From Okeania sp. SIO2B3 (lineage in GTDB: Bacteria > Cyanobacteriota > Cyanobacteriia > Cyanobacteriales > Microcoleaceae): a stretch of DNA of 64,000 bases. The position numbers and the translations under genes are program-made. This document shows, in pieces, positions 38,788-48,909 of this stretch (position 1 is its first letter; every line of letters begins with the position of its first letter). Where the stretch lies: contig NZ_JAAHGH010000020.1 of the NCBI RefSeq assembly GCF_010672525.1, positions 1-64,000 on the forward strand, written 5' to 3'. The notes beneath the pieces are model-generated. The model ran no database searches. It was not told the origin of the DNA and was given only the letters and a program-made list of their open reading frames with translations.

Positions 38788-41700
38788 ATGAAATTAAAAT
38801 CTCTACCAATTTTGCTCAGTTCAACATCAGGAATATGGCTAATTTTCTCTAGTTTATTTTGCCAAAATTCAGGAAATGCTCAAATAATTCCCGACCAAAC
38901 ATTAGGGAAAGAAAATTCAGTTATTAATTCCATAGATAGATTAAAAGAACAGATAGAAGGTGGAGCAATTAGAGGTTCAAATTTATTTCATAGTTTCCAA
39001 GAATTTAACGTTGGAGAAAATCGAAGTGTTTACTTCACAAATCCAGCAGGAATTGAAAATATATTAACAAGAATTACAGGTAATAATGCCAGCAATATAT
39101 TAGGAAAATTAGGAGTATTAGGAGGAGCAAATTTATTTTTAGTAAATCCTAATGGTATATTATTCGGTCCGAATTCTAGTCTAGATATTAGAGGATCATT
39201 TATTGCGACAACAGCTAACGAAATTAGGTTAGGAGAAAATGGTTTATTTAGTGTTACTAATCCTCAAAATAGTAACTTATTATCAGTAGAACCTTCAGCT
39301 CTATTTTTCAATCAAATTTTTGTAGAGCGGGCATCCTGCTCGCTGTGTCAAGGAAATATTGTCAGTCAATCAAGTACAGAAGAAATTGGTCTACAAGTAC
39401 CATCTGGAGAAACTTTAGGGTTAATAGGAAGGGAGGTAATTATTGACAGTGGAAAACTGACAACAGAACAAGGAAGAATAGAAATAGGTAGCGTTGGAGA
39501 TAGCAGTTTAGTAAGATTAGAAAACACCAATAATTATACTTTTAATTATTCAGAAGTAGAAAACTTTGAGAATATACAAATCAAGAATGGTGCTGTTGTG
39601 GATGTAAGTGGAGAAGGTAGTGGTGATATTCAACTCCAAGGTAGACAAGTAAGCATCACAGGAGGTTCAACTATTGTAGCTAATACTTTAGGTAATAAAC
39701 CAGGAGGTAGCATTTCATTGATATCTTCCGAATTATTGGAAGTAACAGAAAGTTTTGTGGATGCTGATGTAGGATTTGCTGCAACTGGCAGTGGGGCAAC
39801 CATTACAACTAATGCTCCACGTTTAATACTCACAAGTGGAGGACAGATAAGTACAGCTACATTTGGCACAGGTACAAGCGGAGAGCTGACAGTAAACGCC
39901 AATGAAATAGAAGTTATGGATATATCAGCAGATGGTCAAAATCTCAGTGGCATATTTACAGATGTTTTACCAGGAGCAACAGGTAGAGGTGGAGACATAA
40001 CAATTAATACTCAAACCCTCAAGCTTTTCAATGGGGGACAACTGGGAGCCAACGTTTTTGGTCCAGGACAAGGAGGAAATTTAACTGTCAATGCCACTGA
40101 AATAGAAGCCTCTGATACTATTGTATTTGAAACAACTGTTCCTCAGCAACAACTCCTGTTAGAATTTCTAAATGGTCAATTTCCCAGTGCAATTTTAGCT
40201 CTAGTTATACCGGAAGCTACAGGAAATAGTGGCAAATTAACAATTGACAGCGATCGCATAGTATTACGCAACGGAGCGCAAATAGGAACTGGTACGTTTG
40301 GAGCTGGAGATAGTGGAGAACTGGCAGTTAAGGCAAGGGAAATAGAAGTCAGCGGTATTTCTGAAGATGGTTTTCTACCAAGTAGCTTTTTTACTACAGT
40401 TTTATTGGGTGCTACAGGCAAAGGTGGAAATCTTACTATTGATACTCAGTCTCTAACTCTACAAAATGGAGGACAAGTAAGAGCTGGTACGTCTGGTGTG
40501 GGGGACAGTGGGGATGTGACTGTGACGGCAAGAGAGATTACTTTACAAGGTAGTTTTACTAATGATTTTTTGCTTTTACCAAGTACTATTCAGGCTGCAG
40601 TTGAAGATTTCTCGACTGTGGCTCCATCGGGTATTGGTAGTGGTGATGGTGGTGAAATATTGATTAACACAGGTCGCTTGACTGTTGAGGATGGAGGCAC
40701 AATTAGCGCTCGCACTGAAGGGGAAGGCAAAGGTGGAAATATAGAAATTAATGCCACCGATATTGAGGTAAATAACGGTTTTATTAGTGCTGATAGTAAT
40801 AAGAGTGCAGCAATAATTAAGACTGGAGATGGAGGAAATTTAACAATTAATACTCAAAATCTCATGTTGACAAATGGAGGCTCAATTTTAGCATCTACTT
40901 CTAGCGAAGGTCAGGGAGGAAATATAGAAATTAATGCCACTGAAATAGAAGCAGAGGGTATTTCACCAGATGGTCAGTTTCTCAGTGGTGTAAATAGTCA
41001 AGTTGCATTAGGTTCTACAGGGGATGGGGGCAACTTAACAATAGATACCCAACGTCTAATACTACGAGACGGAGCAATAATTCAAGCGGCAGTCTTCAGC
41101 TCCGGTCATGGAGGAAATATTACAGTCAATGCAAAAGAAATAGAGCTATCAGGTAATGCTACCAGTGAAAATTTATTGCCAGAAATATCATCTCTAGTTC
41201 AAAGTATAAACGGCCAAGTTCCTAGTGGTTTGTTGACAACTGTTTTACCCGGAGCAACAGGAAATGGTGGAAATTTAGCAATTAATACTCAAAGTCTACA
41301 GTTAGAAGATGGAGGGTTAATAGGTACTGGAACATTTGCTCAAGGTCAAAGTGGAGACTTAACAGTACGAGCAACAGAAATTGATATGAGTGGTACTATT
41401 CCTAGCGGTCAACTCCCTAGTGGCTTGTTTACCTCAGTCTTTGATGAAGCTACAGGTAACGGCGGAAATTTAACTGTTGACACCGAACGCTTGAGCTTAA
41501 GAAATGGTGCTCAAGTCAGAGCAGGTACATCTGGAGTGGGAAGTAGTGGAGACTTAAGAATTCGAGCAACAGACATTGAACTCACTGGTCGTGCTGAAGA
41601 TGGTGGACTTCCTAGTAGTATTCTTGCTAGTGTAGAAGACTTAAGAAATTTGTCTCTGGGAGTAGGCAGTGGAGATGGAGGCAACGCATTCATAGAAACA

Positions 41701-42744
41701 GAACGCTTGACAATTCTAGATGGAGCTGAAGTCAGTGCTAGCACCTTTGGAGATGGCAAGGCAGGAAATTTAACGGTCAGTGCCAGTGAAAATATTACTC
41801 TATCTGGAGTAAATTCAATTTCTGGTGACTCCAGCACTATTACTGCTCGCACCCTTGGTAATGGCAATGCTGGGTCTATCAATATTAATACACCAAATTT
41901 AAGAGTGGAAGACCGAGCGATCGTTACTGTTAGTAGTTCTGGCAATGGGGTGGCGGGTTCCCTCAATATTAATGCTCCATCTATTGAACTCAACAATGGT
42001 ACTCTGAGTGCAGAAACTACAGCTGGAGACCAGGGTAACATTACTATACAAGCTTCAGATATTAATCTAGAAAATAATAGTGCAATTACTACCAACGCTA
42101 CAGAGTCTGCCACAGGTGGAGATATTAATATTGATGCACAATTTATTATTTCGGACAATAGTAATATTAGTGCCAATGCTATAGAGGGTCGAGGTGGTAA
42201 TATTTCTATTAACGCACAAGGGCTATTTCTTGATAATAGTAGTCAAATTACTGCCACTTCAACTTTGGGCATTGACGGTACAGTTGAACTTAATACTCAA
42301 GTAGACCCCACTCAAGGAGTGGTCAGATTATCTGCAACAGTCATAGATGCTGAGTCATTAGTGGCCAAAAATATATGTGCGACTACTCAGACTCAAAAGG
42401 AAGGTAGTTCATTTGTAATTACTGGTCGAGGGGGTTTACCACCAGATCCAACTCAACCATTGACAGTCTTGAGAGGAACGGTGGAATGGGAAACAGAAAT
42501 ACCCAGTCATACAAGTAATTTTATGAGAGGCGATCGACAACCTGTTGTAGTCTACCATCGGTCAGAAGTCGAGAACTTACCAGAAATTCGTCAAGCTCAG
42601 GGTTGGGCCATGACTGACAGTGGTACAATTATACTCACTACTACTGAAACTTCTGTCAATACAGGTGGTTTACAGTTAATTCATCCTAGTTGTTATCTAT
42701 TTTCACCTGTGGCATTTGGAACTGGAATAGGGAATAGGAAATAG
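38788..42744 (+). CDS. TpsA2: filamentous-haemagglutinin-like exoprotein
   Basis: A 1318-residue paralogue of TpsA1. Signal peptide 1-31 (..NSGNAQ), two-partner secretion domain to about 270 with NPAGIENILTRITG, LVNPNGILFGPNSSLDIRGS and FIATTANEIRLGENGLF, then more and longer beta-helix repeats (GNGGNLTIDTQxLxLxNGxQVxAGTxGVGxSGDLTVxA). The C-terminal GRGGLPPDPTQPLTVLRG and LQLIHPSCY segments match TpsA1. At about residues 178-188 a dispersed palindrome has been read in frame and adds FVERASCSLCQG, including two Cys, absent from TpsA1. The last codons run into a GGGAATAGGAAATAGG repeat, giving the GTGIGNRK tail. It probably shares the TpsB transporter at 43567. Confidence 0.92.
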   Translation: MKLKSLPILLSSTSGIWLIFSSLFCQNSGNAQIIPDQTLGKENSVINSIDRLKEQIEGGAIRGSNLFHSFQEFNVGENRSVYFTNPAGIENILTRITGNNASNILGKLGVLGGANLFLVNPNGILFGPNSSLDIRGSFIATTANEIRLGENGLFSVTNPQNSNLLSVEPSALFFNQIFVERASCSLCQGNIVSQSSTEEIGLQVPSGETLGLIGREVIIDSGKLTTEQGRIEIGSVGDSSLVRLENTNNYTFNYSEVENFENIQIKNGAVVDVSGEGSGDIQLQGRQVSITGGSTIVANTLGNKPGGSISLISSELLEVTESFVDADVGFAATGSGATITTNAPRLILTSGGQISTATFGTGTSGELTVNANEIEVMDISADGQNLSGIFTDVLPGATGRGGDITINTQTLKLFNGGQLGANVFGPGQGGNLTVNATEIEASDTIVFETTVPQQQLLLEFLNGQFPSAILALVIPEATGNSGKLTIDSDRIVLRNGAQIGTGTFGAGDSGELAVKAREIEVSGISEDGFLPSSFFTTVLLGATGKGGNLTIDTQSLTLQNGGQVRAGTSGVGDSGDVTVTAREITLQGSFTNDFLLLPSTIQAAVEDFSTVAPSGIGSGDGGEILINTGRLTVEDGGTISARTEGEGKGGNIEINATDIEVNNGFISADSNKSAAIIKTGDGGNLTINTQNLMLTNGGSILASTSSEGQGGNIEINATEIEAEGISPDGQFLSGVNSQVALGSTGDGGNLTIDTQRLILRDGAIIQAAVFSSGHGGNITVNAKEIELSGNATSENLLPEISSLVQSINGQVPSGLLTTVLPGATGNGGNLAINTQSLQLEDGGLIGTGTFAQGQSGDLTVRATEIDMSGTIPSGQLPSGLFTSVFDEATGNGGNLTVDTERLSLRNGAQVRAGTSGVGSSGDLRIRATDIELTGRAEDGGLPSSILASVEDLRNLSLGVGSGDGGNAFIETERLTILDGAEVSASTFGDGKAGNLTVSASENITLSGVNSISGDSSTITARTLGNGNAGSININTPNLRVEDRAIVTVSSSGNGVAGSLNINAPSIELNNGTLSAETTAGDQGNITIQASDINLENNSAITTNATESATGGDINIDAQFIISDNSNISANAIEGRGGNISINAQGLFLDNSSQITATSTLGIDGTVELNTQVDPTQGVVRLSATVIDAESLVAKNICATTQTQKEGSSFVITGRGGLPPDPTQPLTVLRGTVEWETEIPSHTSNFMRGDRQPVVVYHRSEVENLPEIRQAQGWAMTDSGTIILTTTETSVNTGGLQLIHPSCYLFSPVAFGTGIGNRK
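39321..39347. repeat. Palindromic dispersed repeat inside tpsA2
   Basis: TGTAGAGCGGGCATCCTGCT plus CGCTGTG, the same GTAG-GCGGGCA-tNNTGCCCGC type found in gaps at about 9480 and 37860. Here it is in frame within the secretion domain. Confidence 0.7.
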
Positions 42745-42956
42745 GAAATATGTAGGGGCGAATGGCATTCGCCCTCAAAAATGTTCCATCTTCAACCATT
42801 ACCAAATATTTCTCGATTTTCCCATCTCCCTATTTCCCAACCCAAACTTACAGAAATGCTTTTATAGTTCATAAAAATATAGTCAAATATGACATATCCT
42901 TATTTTGCAGGCGTTACCCTGACACTCGTGTTAGCGCAGCTCCTCCGGAGGAGGCA

Positions 42957-43060
42957 CTACAACACCACGCCAGTTGCGTGACTGTCGGGGGACCCGCAAG
43001 GGCGCACTGGCTTCTCTATCCCATAGTTAAAGACAAAAGGGAGCTGCTTTTCTCATTAAT
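42957..43060 (-). pseudogene. tnpB C-terminal relic
   Basis: Minus-strand reading gives PFVFNYGIEKPVRPCGSPDS, then HATGVVL-stop, matching the relic at 29440-29499; upstream it is frameshifted (MRKAAPFCL). The non-coding tail continues to about 42866 (AAAATAAGGATATGTCATAT and TTGACTATATTTTTATGAAC) as it does before the CHASE2 gene. An inserted GCCTCCTCCGGAGGAG palindrome is seen after the stop codon. Confidence 0.8.
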
Positions 43061-43104
43061 CAGAATTATAGGAAAAAATCTAATCCACAGTTTTAGCTGT
43101 GTCA

Positions 43105-43230
43105 CGCCACTACTTTTGGCATTACTGAGGGGGCGGGATAAATATAAGTGGTAAGCGGGGGCAGGATACCTGCCTGTCCCATCCTGCCTGCCCCAAAATA
43201 TTAGGAACGGGAAAATATCAGGAACGGGCA
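43105..43230 (-). repeat. Second copy of the 17-bp-array element, unexpanded
   Basis: On the minus strand this has two 17-bp units (CCCGTTCCTGATATTTT, CCCGTTCCTAATATTTT), then GGCAGGCAGGATGGGACAGG and the tail ACCACTTATATTTATCCCGC shared with 223-310. At the window start the same unit is repeated 13 times. Confidence 0.7.
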
Positions 43231-43398
43231 AGATGCCCATTCCACTTTCACTTCCACAAAACTATTAAAATCTCAAGCGCATTTATGCAACGCTCTACTT
43301 TTTCTATTGACCGACCGTCTCCAAGTTAACAAATTTCTCATTATTTTCTCCGTTGAATATTAGGGAAATAGAAAAAAAAGAAGTATAACTATGGATAA

Positions 43399-43455
43399 AA
43401 TAGCCCAATGATGGGTGAGACATTCTACACCCTGAAAATTATTTTGGGCATTTTA
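43399..43455 (+). promoter_or_regulatory. Nested stem-loop in the tpsB leader
   Basis: Outer stem AAAATaGCCCAA / TTGGGCATTTT (11 pairs, one bulge) encloses an inner stem GGGTG-agacattcta-CACCC; a T-rich run TTTTATTTT follows at once. It lies about 110 bp before the tpsB ATG and could be a terminator, an attenuator or a structured leader. Between it and the gene, a 30-codon reading frame (43478 onward) ends in TGA overlapping the tpsB ATG (ATGA), which might couple translation. Confidence 0.5.
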
Positions 43456-43566
43456 TTTTGAGTTTTAACATTAAGTTATGAAAGGACACTATAAAAAAAA
43501 TTTTATTATTTCGATGACCAAATTTTATTATTTGCTCAGGCAAGACCTCAACCTAGAAAAAAAGTT

Positions 43567-45231
43567 ATGATTGTCTGGATAATAATTCTTATTTCTTTAT
43601 CTTATATTTCTACTTCTGAACCTGCCAATGCTCAAACAACTCCTAGGCCAGTTAACCCTAACCCTCAACCCATACCACAAGTAGAACCATTACCTCCACC
43701 AGATGATTTACTCCAACCTCCAGCAACACCATCTCCCCAGTCACCTCCTCTACAAATTCCAGGTCAAATTACAGTAACCCAATTTGTAGTTGTTGGTAGT
43801 ACAGTTTTTAGTTCTACAGAATTGGCGGAAATTCTTGAACCTTTTACAGATCGTCCTATTTCTTTTGCCGAATTACTAGAAGCACAAACAGCAGTAACTC
43901 AGCTATATTTTGATCGAGGATATGTTACTTCTGGGGCATTTATTCCCCCACAAACTTTGCAAGATGGTAAAGTTACAATAGAAGTAATAGAAGGGGTCGT
44001 TGAAGAAATTGAGATTTCGGGGTTAAAACGACTTAATTCTGGTTATATTCGCAGTCGAATTGAATCTGGTATTAAAACGCCTTTAAATCAAGATGATTTA
44101 TTTCAATCTTTACAGTTACTTCAGCTTGACCCTTTAGTTGAGAGATTATCTGCTAATTTAACAGCAGGTTCTCGTCCTGGTTTGAGTAGGTTAGAGGTTG
44201 AGGTGGAAGAAGCACCTGCTTTTTTTGCTCAACTTTCTGCTGATAATTTACGTTCTCCTAGTGTGGGTACTGTTCGTCGCCAAGTTCAACTTTCTCATAG
44301 TAATTTGACTGGGTTTGGCGATCGCCTTAATGTGACTTATTACAATACAGATGGTAGTGATACTCTTGATGACTTTAGTTATACTATCCCCATTAATTCT
44401 AAAAATGGAACTATTAGTTTACGTCATCGTCGCACCAATAGTGAAATTATTGAAGAACCTTTTGATGAACTAGATATTGAAACAAATTCTCGTACTTATG
44501 AGATAAGTTTTCGCCAACCTATTTATCAAACTCTTAGTAAAGAAATTGCTTTGGGTTTAACGGGTTCTGTAGATGAATCAAAAACTACTTTTAATGGTGG
44601 ACTTTTTCCCGATCCAAATGATGGGGAGATTAGAATTTCTTCAGTTCGTTTTTTTCAGGAATATACTTCTAGGAGTACTAATGATGTGTTTGTGGCACGG
44701 TCAGAATTTTCTCTAGGGATAAATGCTTTTGATGCTACTGTTAATGATCAAGCTCCAGATGGGAGATATTTTTCTTGGCGGGGACAAGCACAATATTTAC
44801 GTTTATTTGCACCAGATACAGTTTTTTTAGTTAGGTCAGATATTCAATTAGCACCTAGAAGTTTGTTTCCCCAAGAACAGTTTAGTTTGGGAGGTGGATT
44901 AAGTGTGAGAGGATATCGTCAAGATGCTTTACTTGGTGATAATGGTTTGTTTATTTCTAGTGAGTTTCGGTTTCCTATTCTGCGAGTGCGAGAGTGGGAT
45001 GCTGTTTTACAATTAACTCCTTTTGTTGATTTTGGTACTGTTTGGAATAGTAATGATGTTGAGTTGGTAGAGGAAACTCTATCTTCTGTAGGTGTGGGTT
45101 TAAGAATTCAAGTAGGAACTCGTTTTTCGGCTCAATTAGATTGGGGAATACCTTTTGTAGATATAGATACAAATGGAGATTCATTACAGGAAGATGGTAT
45201 ATACTTTTATCTTAAATACAGAGCTTTCTAA
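43567..45231 (+). CDS. TpsB: ShlB/FhaC-type outer-membrane transporter
   Basis: A 554-residue outer-membrane protein. Signal peptide 1-22 (..ANAQ), a Pro-rich linker to about 70, a first POTRA-type domain (ITVTQFVVVGSTVFSSTELA to about 145) and a second (VEEIEISGLKRLNSGYI), then a 16-strand ShlB barrel. The conserved VRGYRQDALLGDNG loop (motif 3 of the Omp85/TpsB superfamily, about residue 457-470) and the C-terminal aromatic end FYLKYRAF are present. It should secrete TpsA1 and TpsA2, whose genes lie just upstream on the same strand. The start is the ATG overlapping a possible leader frame. Confidence 0.94.
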   Translation: MIVWIIILISLSYISTSEPANAQTTPRPVNPNPQPIPQVEPLPPPDDLLQPPATPSPQSPPLQIPGQITVTQFVVVGSTVFSSTELAEILEPFTDRPISFAELLEAQTAVTQLYFDRGYVTSGAFIPPQTLQDGKVTIEVIEGVVEEIEISGLKRLNSGYIRSRIESGIKTPLNQDDLFQSLQLLQLDPLVERLSANLTAGSRPGLSRLEVEVEEAPAFFAQLSADNLRSPSVGTVRRQVQLSHSNLTGFGDRLNVTYYNTDGSDTLDDFSYTIPINSKNGTISLRHRRTNSEIIEEPFDELDIETNSRTYEISFRQPIYQTLSKEIALGLTGSVDESKTTFNGGLFPDPNDGEIRISSVRFFQEYTSRSTNDVFVARSEFSLGINAFDATVNDQAPDGRYFSWRGQAQYLRLFAPDTVFLVRSDIQLAPRSLFPQEQFSLGGGLSVRGYRQDALLGDNGLFISSEFRFPILRVREWDAVLQLTPFVDFGTVWNSNDVELVEETLSSVGVGLRIQVGTRFSAQLDWGIPFVDIDTNGDSLQEDGIYFYLKYRAF

Positions 45232-45595
45232 TCATTTATTAATTAAATATTTCCGATTTTTTAATATATCAAAAAAAATAATATTAGATAATTGATTGTA
45301 TTCTGTTTTGAAGAAGGAGTCAGGAGACAGAAGACAAAAGACAGAATCAATTGCTTATGGATAGTCTTCGACACGCCGTCAGGAGAAAGCTATTAAAAAA
45401 ATACTATGGGAATAGGGAATAGGGAACAGACAATGGGCAACGGGCAACAGTAGGAAAAATATTTCTCTGTCTAAGGTTGATCATCAACATAAATCAAACA
45501 CCAACTCGTTCTTTACTATACAGCGCTTTTCAAATTGATGAACCACATCTTCACACATCAAACGTTGTAGGGACATTCCATGGAACGTCTCTACT

Positions 45596-45732
45596 AGACA
45601 TCTGGTAATAATAAAAAATCAATATCTATATCGTACAGAAATTATCAATTCTTCCCCTCCTGGGAGGGGTTAGGGGTGGGTTCCCTACTGCCTACAGCAA
45701 AGCTGCCTACTCCTTCTTTTCTGGAGATTTCT
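45596..45732. repeat. Inverted-repeat element family D, copy 3
   Basis: AGACATCTGG..ATAATAAAAAATCAATATC, AGAAATTATCAATTCTTCCCC, then a CCCCTCCTGGGAGGGGTTAG hairpin and TCTGGAGATTTCT end. The palindrome GTAGGGACATTCCATGGAAC lies just before it (45568). The rest of the gap 45232-46195 has short AGGGAACAGGGAACAG repeats, a family F copy (45882-46002) and no gene. Confidence 0.6.
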
Positions 45733-46053
45733 ACTGTGGTCTACCCAAATGAAAACTGCTGTATACTAATAAGTAGTCGTGCAAAATAAATTTCCTAGTT
45801 GAGATAGGGAACAGGGAACAGGGAACAGAAAGTCAAATAGGATGTGTAATTAATTTTGCATAGGAACTTACCAAATTGAGAAATGTTTGCTACAAATAAT
45901 TTTTTAGGTTTTAGGTGGTAGGTTTTAGATTTTAGGTGGATTATTAGTTATTTACTAGCCAGTTTATTTGTAAAATTCTTTTTTTCATGCATGGTATAAT
46001 TTTATCCAAAATTAAGATAATACTATTTGCCAAAAAATATAAAATTTTATGCT

Positions 46054-46170
46054 TTGCCGAAAAATTGTGGTTTCAAGCCTCCTCTTTTAAGAGGATGATT
46101 TGAGTCAATCCTATCCGTTTTAAAGGAGAGGTAATTGTTAATTGTTAATTATTAATTATTAATTATTAAT
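46054..46170 (+). repeat. Family A, truncated copy
   Basis: GCCGAAAAATTGTGGTTTCA, GCCTCCTCTTTTAAGAGG and the AT-rich end AATTGTTAATTATTAATT are present; the middle of the element is missing. It lies just upstream of the CHAT gene. Confidence 0.65.
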
Positions 46171-46195
46171 TGTTGAACTATTCTGTAGCAAATAT

Positions 46196-48847
46196 ATGCT
46201 TAAAATTTTTCTTATTTCTTCTGCCTTCTGCCTTCTGCCTTCTGCCTTAATTTTAGGTATTCAAGTAAAACAAGTTCAGGCAATTTACCTGAATAATCAT
46301 CTAGTTAAAAAAAGTAAAATAAATTGGGATTTACTAACTCAAGCACCAACCATATCAGCTAGTAACTTAGAACTACAAGCACAAAAACTTTTTGAAAAAG
46401 GAGATTTTTCTGCAAGTATACCTCTGTTAGAAGTAGCTATTGATAATTATGCCACTCAAGGAGATAATTATAGTCAGATCAGAGCGCTCAGAAATTTAGG
46501 TTTAGTTTATCTCAAACTAGGAAAATGGCAAGATGCTGAAGCAGCTTTAAATAATTGTTTAAATCTAATTCAACAAATATCAAATACTCAAAAAACAGAA
46601 AAAATTACAGCTAGTGTTCTAGAAGTAAAAGGTCAATTAAAATTATCTATTGGTCAATCAGAAGCAGCTTTAGATACTTGGAAAGAAGCCAGTGAAATTT
46701 ATGAAAAAATTGGTAATTATTTAGGGTCTACTCGTAGTGTGATTAATCAAGCTCAGGCTTTACAAGCTTTAGGTTTATATTCTCAAGCATTTAAACAGTT
46801 AACAAGAGCTAAACAAAATCTGGAAGAACAACCAGATACAATAATTAAAGCAAAAGTATTACAAAGTTTGGGTGATGTGCTTCGAGGAATAGGTCAACTA
46901 TCAGAATCTCAAAAAGCTTTAGAATCTAGTTTGGTAATAGCAGAAAATTTACAAGCAACAGAAGAGATTGCCATAATATTAATTAGTTTAGGTAATACAG
47001 CTATCCTTTTAGATAATCCCCAAGCTGCTAATTTATTCTATCAACGAGCTATTCAGGAATCACCTATAGTAGAAATTAAAATTCAAGCAATGCTCAATCA
47101 GTTAAACCTAGCTATAAAACAAAAGCAATATTTAACTGCCACAGAATTAGTGACAAATATAGATGATTCATTAAATCAATTATCTGTTTCTCAACCAGGT
47201 ATTTATGCCAGAATTAATCTAGCTCAGAGTTTAATAGAATTCAGAAAAGAAGTTTTAGCAAATAGCAATAATAAACCATTATATCCACCAGCAAAAATTG
47301 CTGATTACTTAGTTACAGCAGTACAACAAGCAAGAAACTTAGGAGATGCAAGAGCAGAATCTTATGGTTTAGGAACTTTGGGAACTTTATATGAACATAA
47401 TCAGCAATGGAATGAAGCTAGAGAGTTAACAGAAAAAGCTTTAATTTTGGCTCAAAGTATTAATGCTGCTGATATTGTTTATCTGTGGGAATGGCAATTA
47501 GGTCGAATTTTAACAGTTACAGGAAATAAAAACGAAGCGATAGTAGCTTATTCTCAATCAGTAAAAACTCTCCAAGCTTTGCGGAGTGATATAGTTGCTA
47601 TTAGTTCAGAATTCAAGTTTGATTTTAGGGATAGTGTAGAACCTATTTATCGTGAATTAGTAGAGTTACTTTTAGAACCTTCTACACCTGGAAAAACAGA
47701 TATTAGTCAAAAAAAATTAAAACAAGCACGACAAGTAATTGAAGCTTTGCAGTTAGCTGAACTAGATAATTTTTTTCGTAATGCTTGTTTAGATGCCAAA
47801 CCTGTAGAAGTAGACCGCGTAGACAAAAATGCAGCTATTTTTTATACAATTATTTTGCGCGATCGCTTGGCAGTAATATTAGCTATACCAGAAAAACCTC
47901 TGGTTTATTACAGCACTAAAATATCAAGAGCGGAAGTAGACTCAAAAATTGAAACTATGCTAACAGCTCTCACATTTCCGCAAAAACGAATTTTTATTGA
48001 AAACTATTTGGAACCTGCTGCAGAAATTTATCAATGGCTAATTTATCCTGCTGAAGAGCTATTGCGAGATAATAAGATCAAAACCTTAGTATTTGTATTA
48101 GAAGGAAGGTTGCGAAGTATTCCTTTAGCTAGTCTTTATGATGGTCAGGAATATGTAATTCAGAACTATAATGTGGCGATCGCTCCTAGTCTAGAATTAA
48201 TAGATCCTAAACCACTAGCACGAAAAAAACTGGAAGTACTGGGAATGGGAATAACTGAAAGTCGTCAAGGTTTTCCACCACTACCAAATGTGAGACAAGA
48301 ATTAGAGGATATTCAAGCTGAAGCTTCTAGTGAGATTTTACTAAATGAGTCGTTTACAGAAAAGGAAGCTAATACGGAAGTCGCTGATACTCCTTATCAA
48401 GTAATTCACATTGCAACCCATGGTGAATTTAGTTCTAATGTTGAAGATACATTTATTCTGACTTGGGATGATAGAATTAATGTTGAAGAGTTGCGAAGTA
48501 TGATTAAATCTGGCGTTCAACAAACGAGTCCTGTAGAGTTATTAGTTTTGAGTGCTTGTCGTACTGCCACTGGGGACGATCGAGCAACATTAGGGTTAGC
48601 AGGAGTTGCAGTCAGAGCAGGGGCAAGAAGTACTATTGCTAGTCTGTGGTATGTGAGTGATGAAGCAACTGCTGTGCTGATGAAAAATTTATATGAACAG
48701 TTGGTTGACCCAAAAATAACTAAAGCAGAAGCTTTGCGTCGAGCGCAACGAAAAATGTTACGAGATGCTCAAGCACAAGAGGTAAATTCAGAATTTAAAC
48801 ATCCCTACTTCTGGTCAACTTTTGTTTTGATCGGGAATTGGTTATAG
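46196..48847 (+). CDS. TPR-CHAT protein (caspase-like peptidase), secreted
   Basis: An 883-residue protein. Residues 1-35 form a signal peptide, whose hydrophobic core is encoded by a heptamer tandem repeat. TPR-type helical repeats span about 50-480 (LRNLGLVYLKLGKWQDAEAA, LGTLGTLYEHNQQWNEAREL). The C-terminal CHAT domain (about 590-883) has the catalytic pair H742 (VIHIATHGEF) and C788 (LLVLSACRTATG) with the downstream GLAGVAVRAGARSTIASLW. CHAT is a clan CD (caspase/separase-like) peptidase fold; intact His and Cys suggest an active enzyme. It follows the TpsA/TpsB genes on the same strand, 960 bp after tpsB, and may process or regulate surface proteins; this link is inferred from context only. 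Confidence 0.92.
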   Translation: MLKIFLISSAFCLLPSALILGIQVKQVQAIYLNNHLVKKSKINWDLLTQAPTISASNLELQAQKLFEKGDFSASIPLLEVAIDNYATQGDNYSQIRALRNLGLVYLKLGKWQDAEAALNNCLNLIQQISNTQKTEKITASVLEVKGQLKLSIGQSEAALDTWKEASEIYEKIGNYLGSTRSVINQAQALQALGLYSQAFKQLTRAKQNLEEQPDTIIKAKVLQSLGDVLRGIGQLSESQKALESSLVIAENLQATEEIAIILISLGNTAILLDNPQAANLFYQRAIQESPIVEIKIQAMLNQLNLAIKQKQYLTATELVTNIDDSLNQLSVSQPGIYARINLAQSLIEFRKEVLANSNNKPLYPPAKIADYLVTAVQQARNLGDARAESYGLGTLGTLYEHNQQWNEARELTEKALILAQSINAADIVYLWEWQLGRILTVTGNKNEAIVAYSQSVKTLQALRSDIVAISSEFKFDFRDSVEPIYRELVELLLEPSTPGKTDISQKKLKQARQVIEALQLAELDNFFRNACLDAKPVEVDRVDKNAAIFYTIILRDRLAVILAIPEKPLVYYSTKISRAEVDSKIETMLTALTFPQKRIFIENYLEPAAEIYQWLIYPAEELLRDNKIKTLVFVLEGRLRSIPLASLYDGQEYVIQNYNVAIAPSLELIDPKPLARKKLEVLGMGITESRQGFPPLPNVRQELEDIQAEASSEILLNESFTEKEANTEVADTPYQVIHIATHGEFSSNVEDTFILTWDDRINVEELRSMIKSGVQQTSPVELLVLSACRTATGDDRATLGLAGVAVRAGARSTIASLWYVSDEATAVLMKNLYEQLVDPKITKAEALRRAQRKMLRDAQAQEVNSEFKHPYFWSTFVLIGNWL
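46219..46246 (+). repeat. Heptamer repeat TTCTGCC inside the CHAT signal peptide
   Basis: Four exact tandem TTCTGCC units code for residues 8-17 (SSAFCLLPSA) of the signal peptide. The same heptamer type occurs in gaps, for example at about 33903-33922. Confidence 0.9.
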
Positions 48848-48909
48848 AAGTTATTTGAAGAAGGAAGAAGGAAGAAGGAAAAAGGAAGAAGGCAAAAGGC
48901 AGAATCTAA

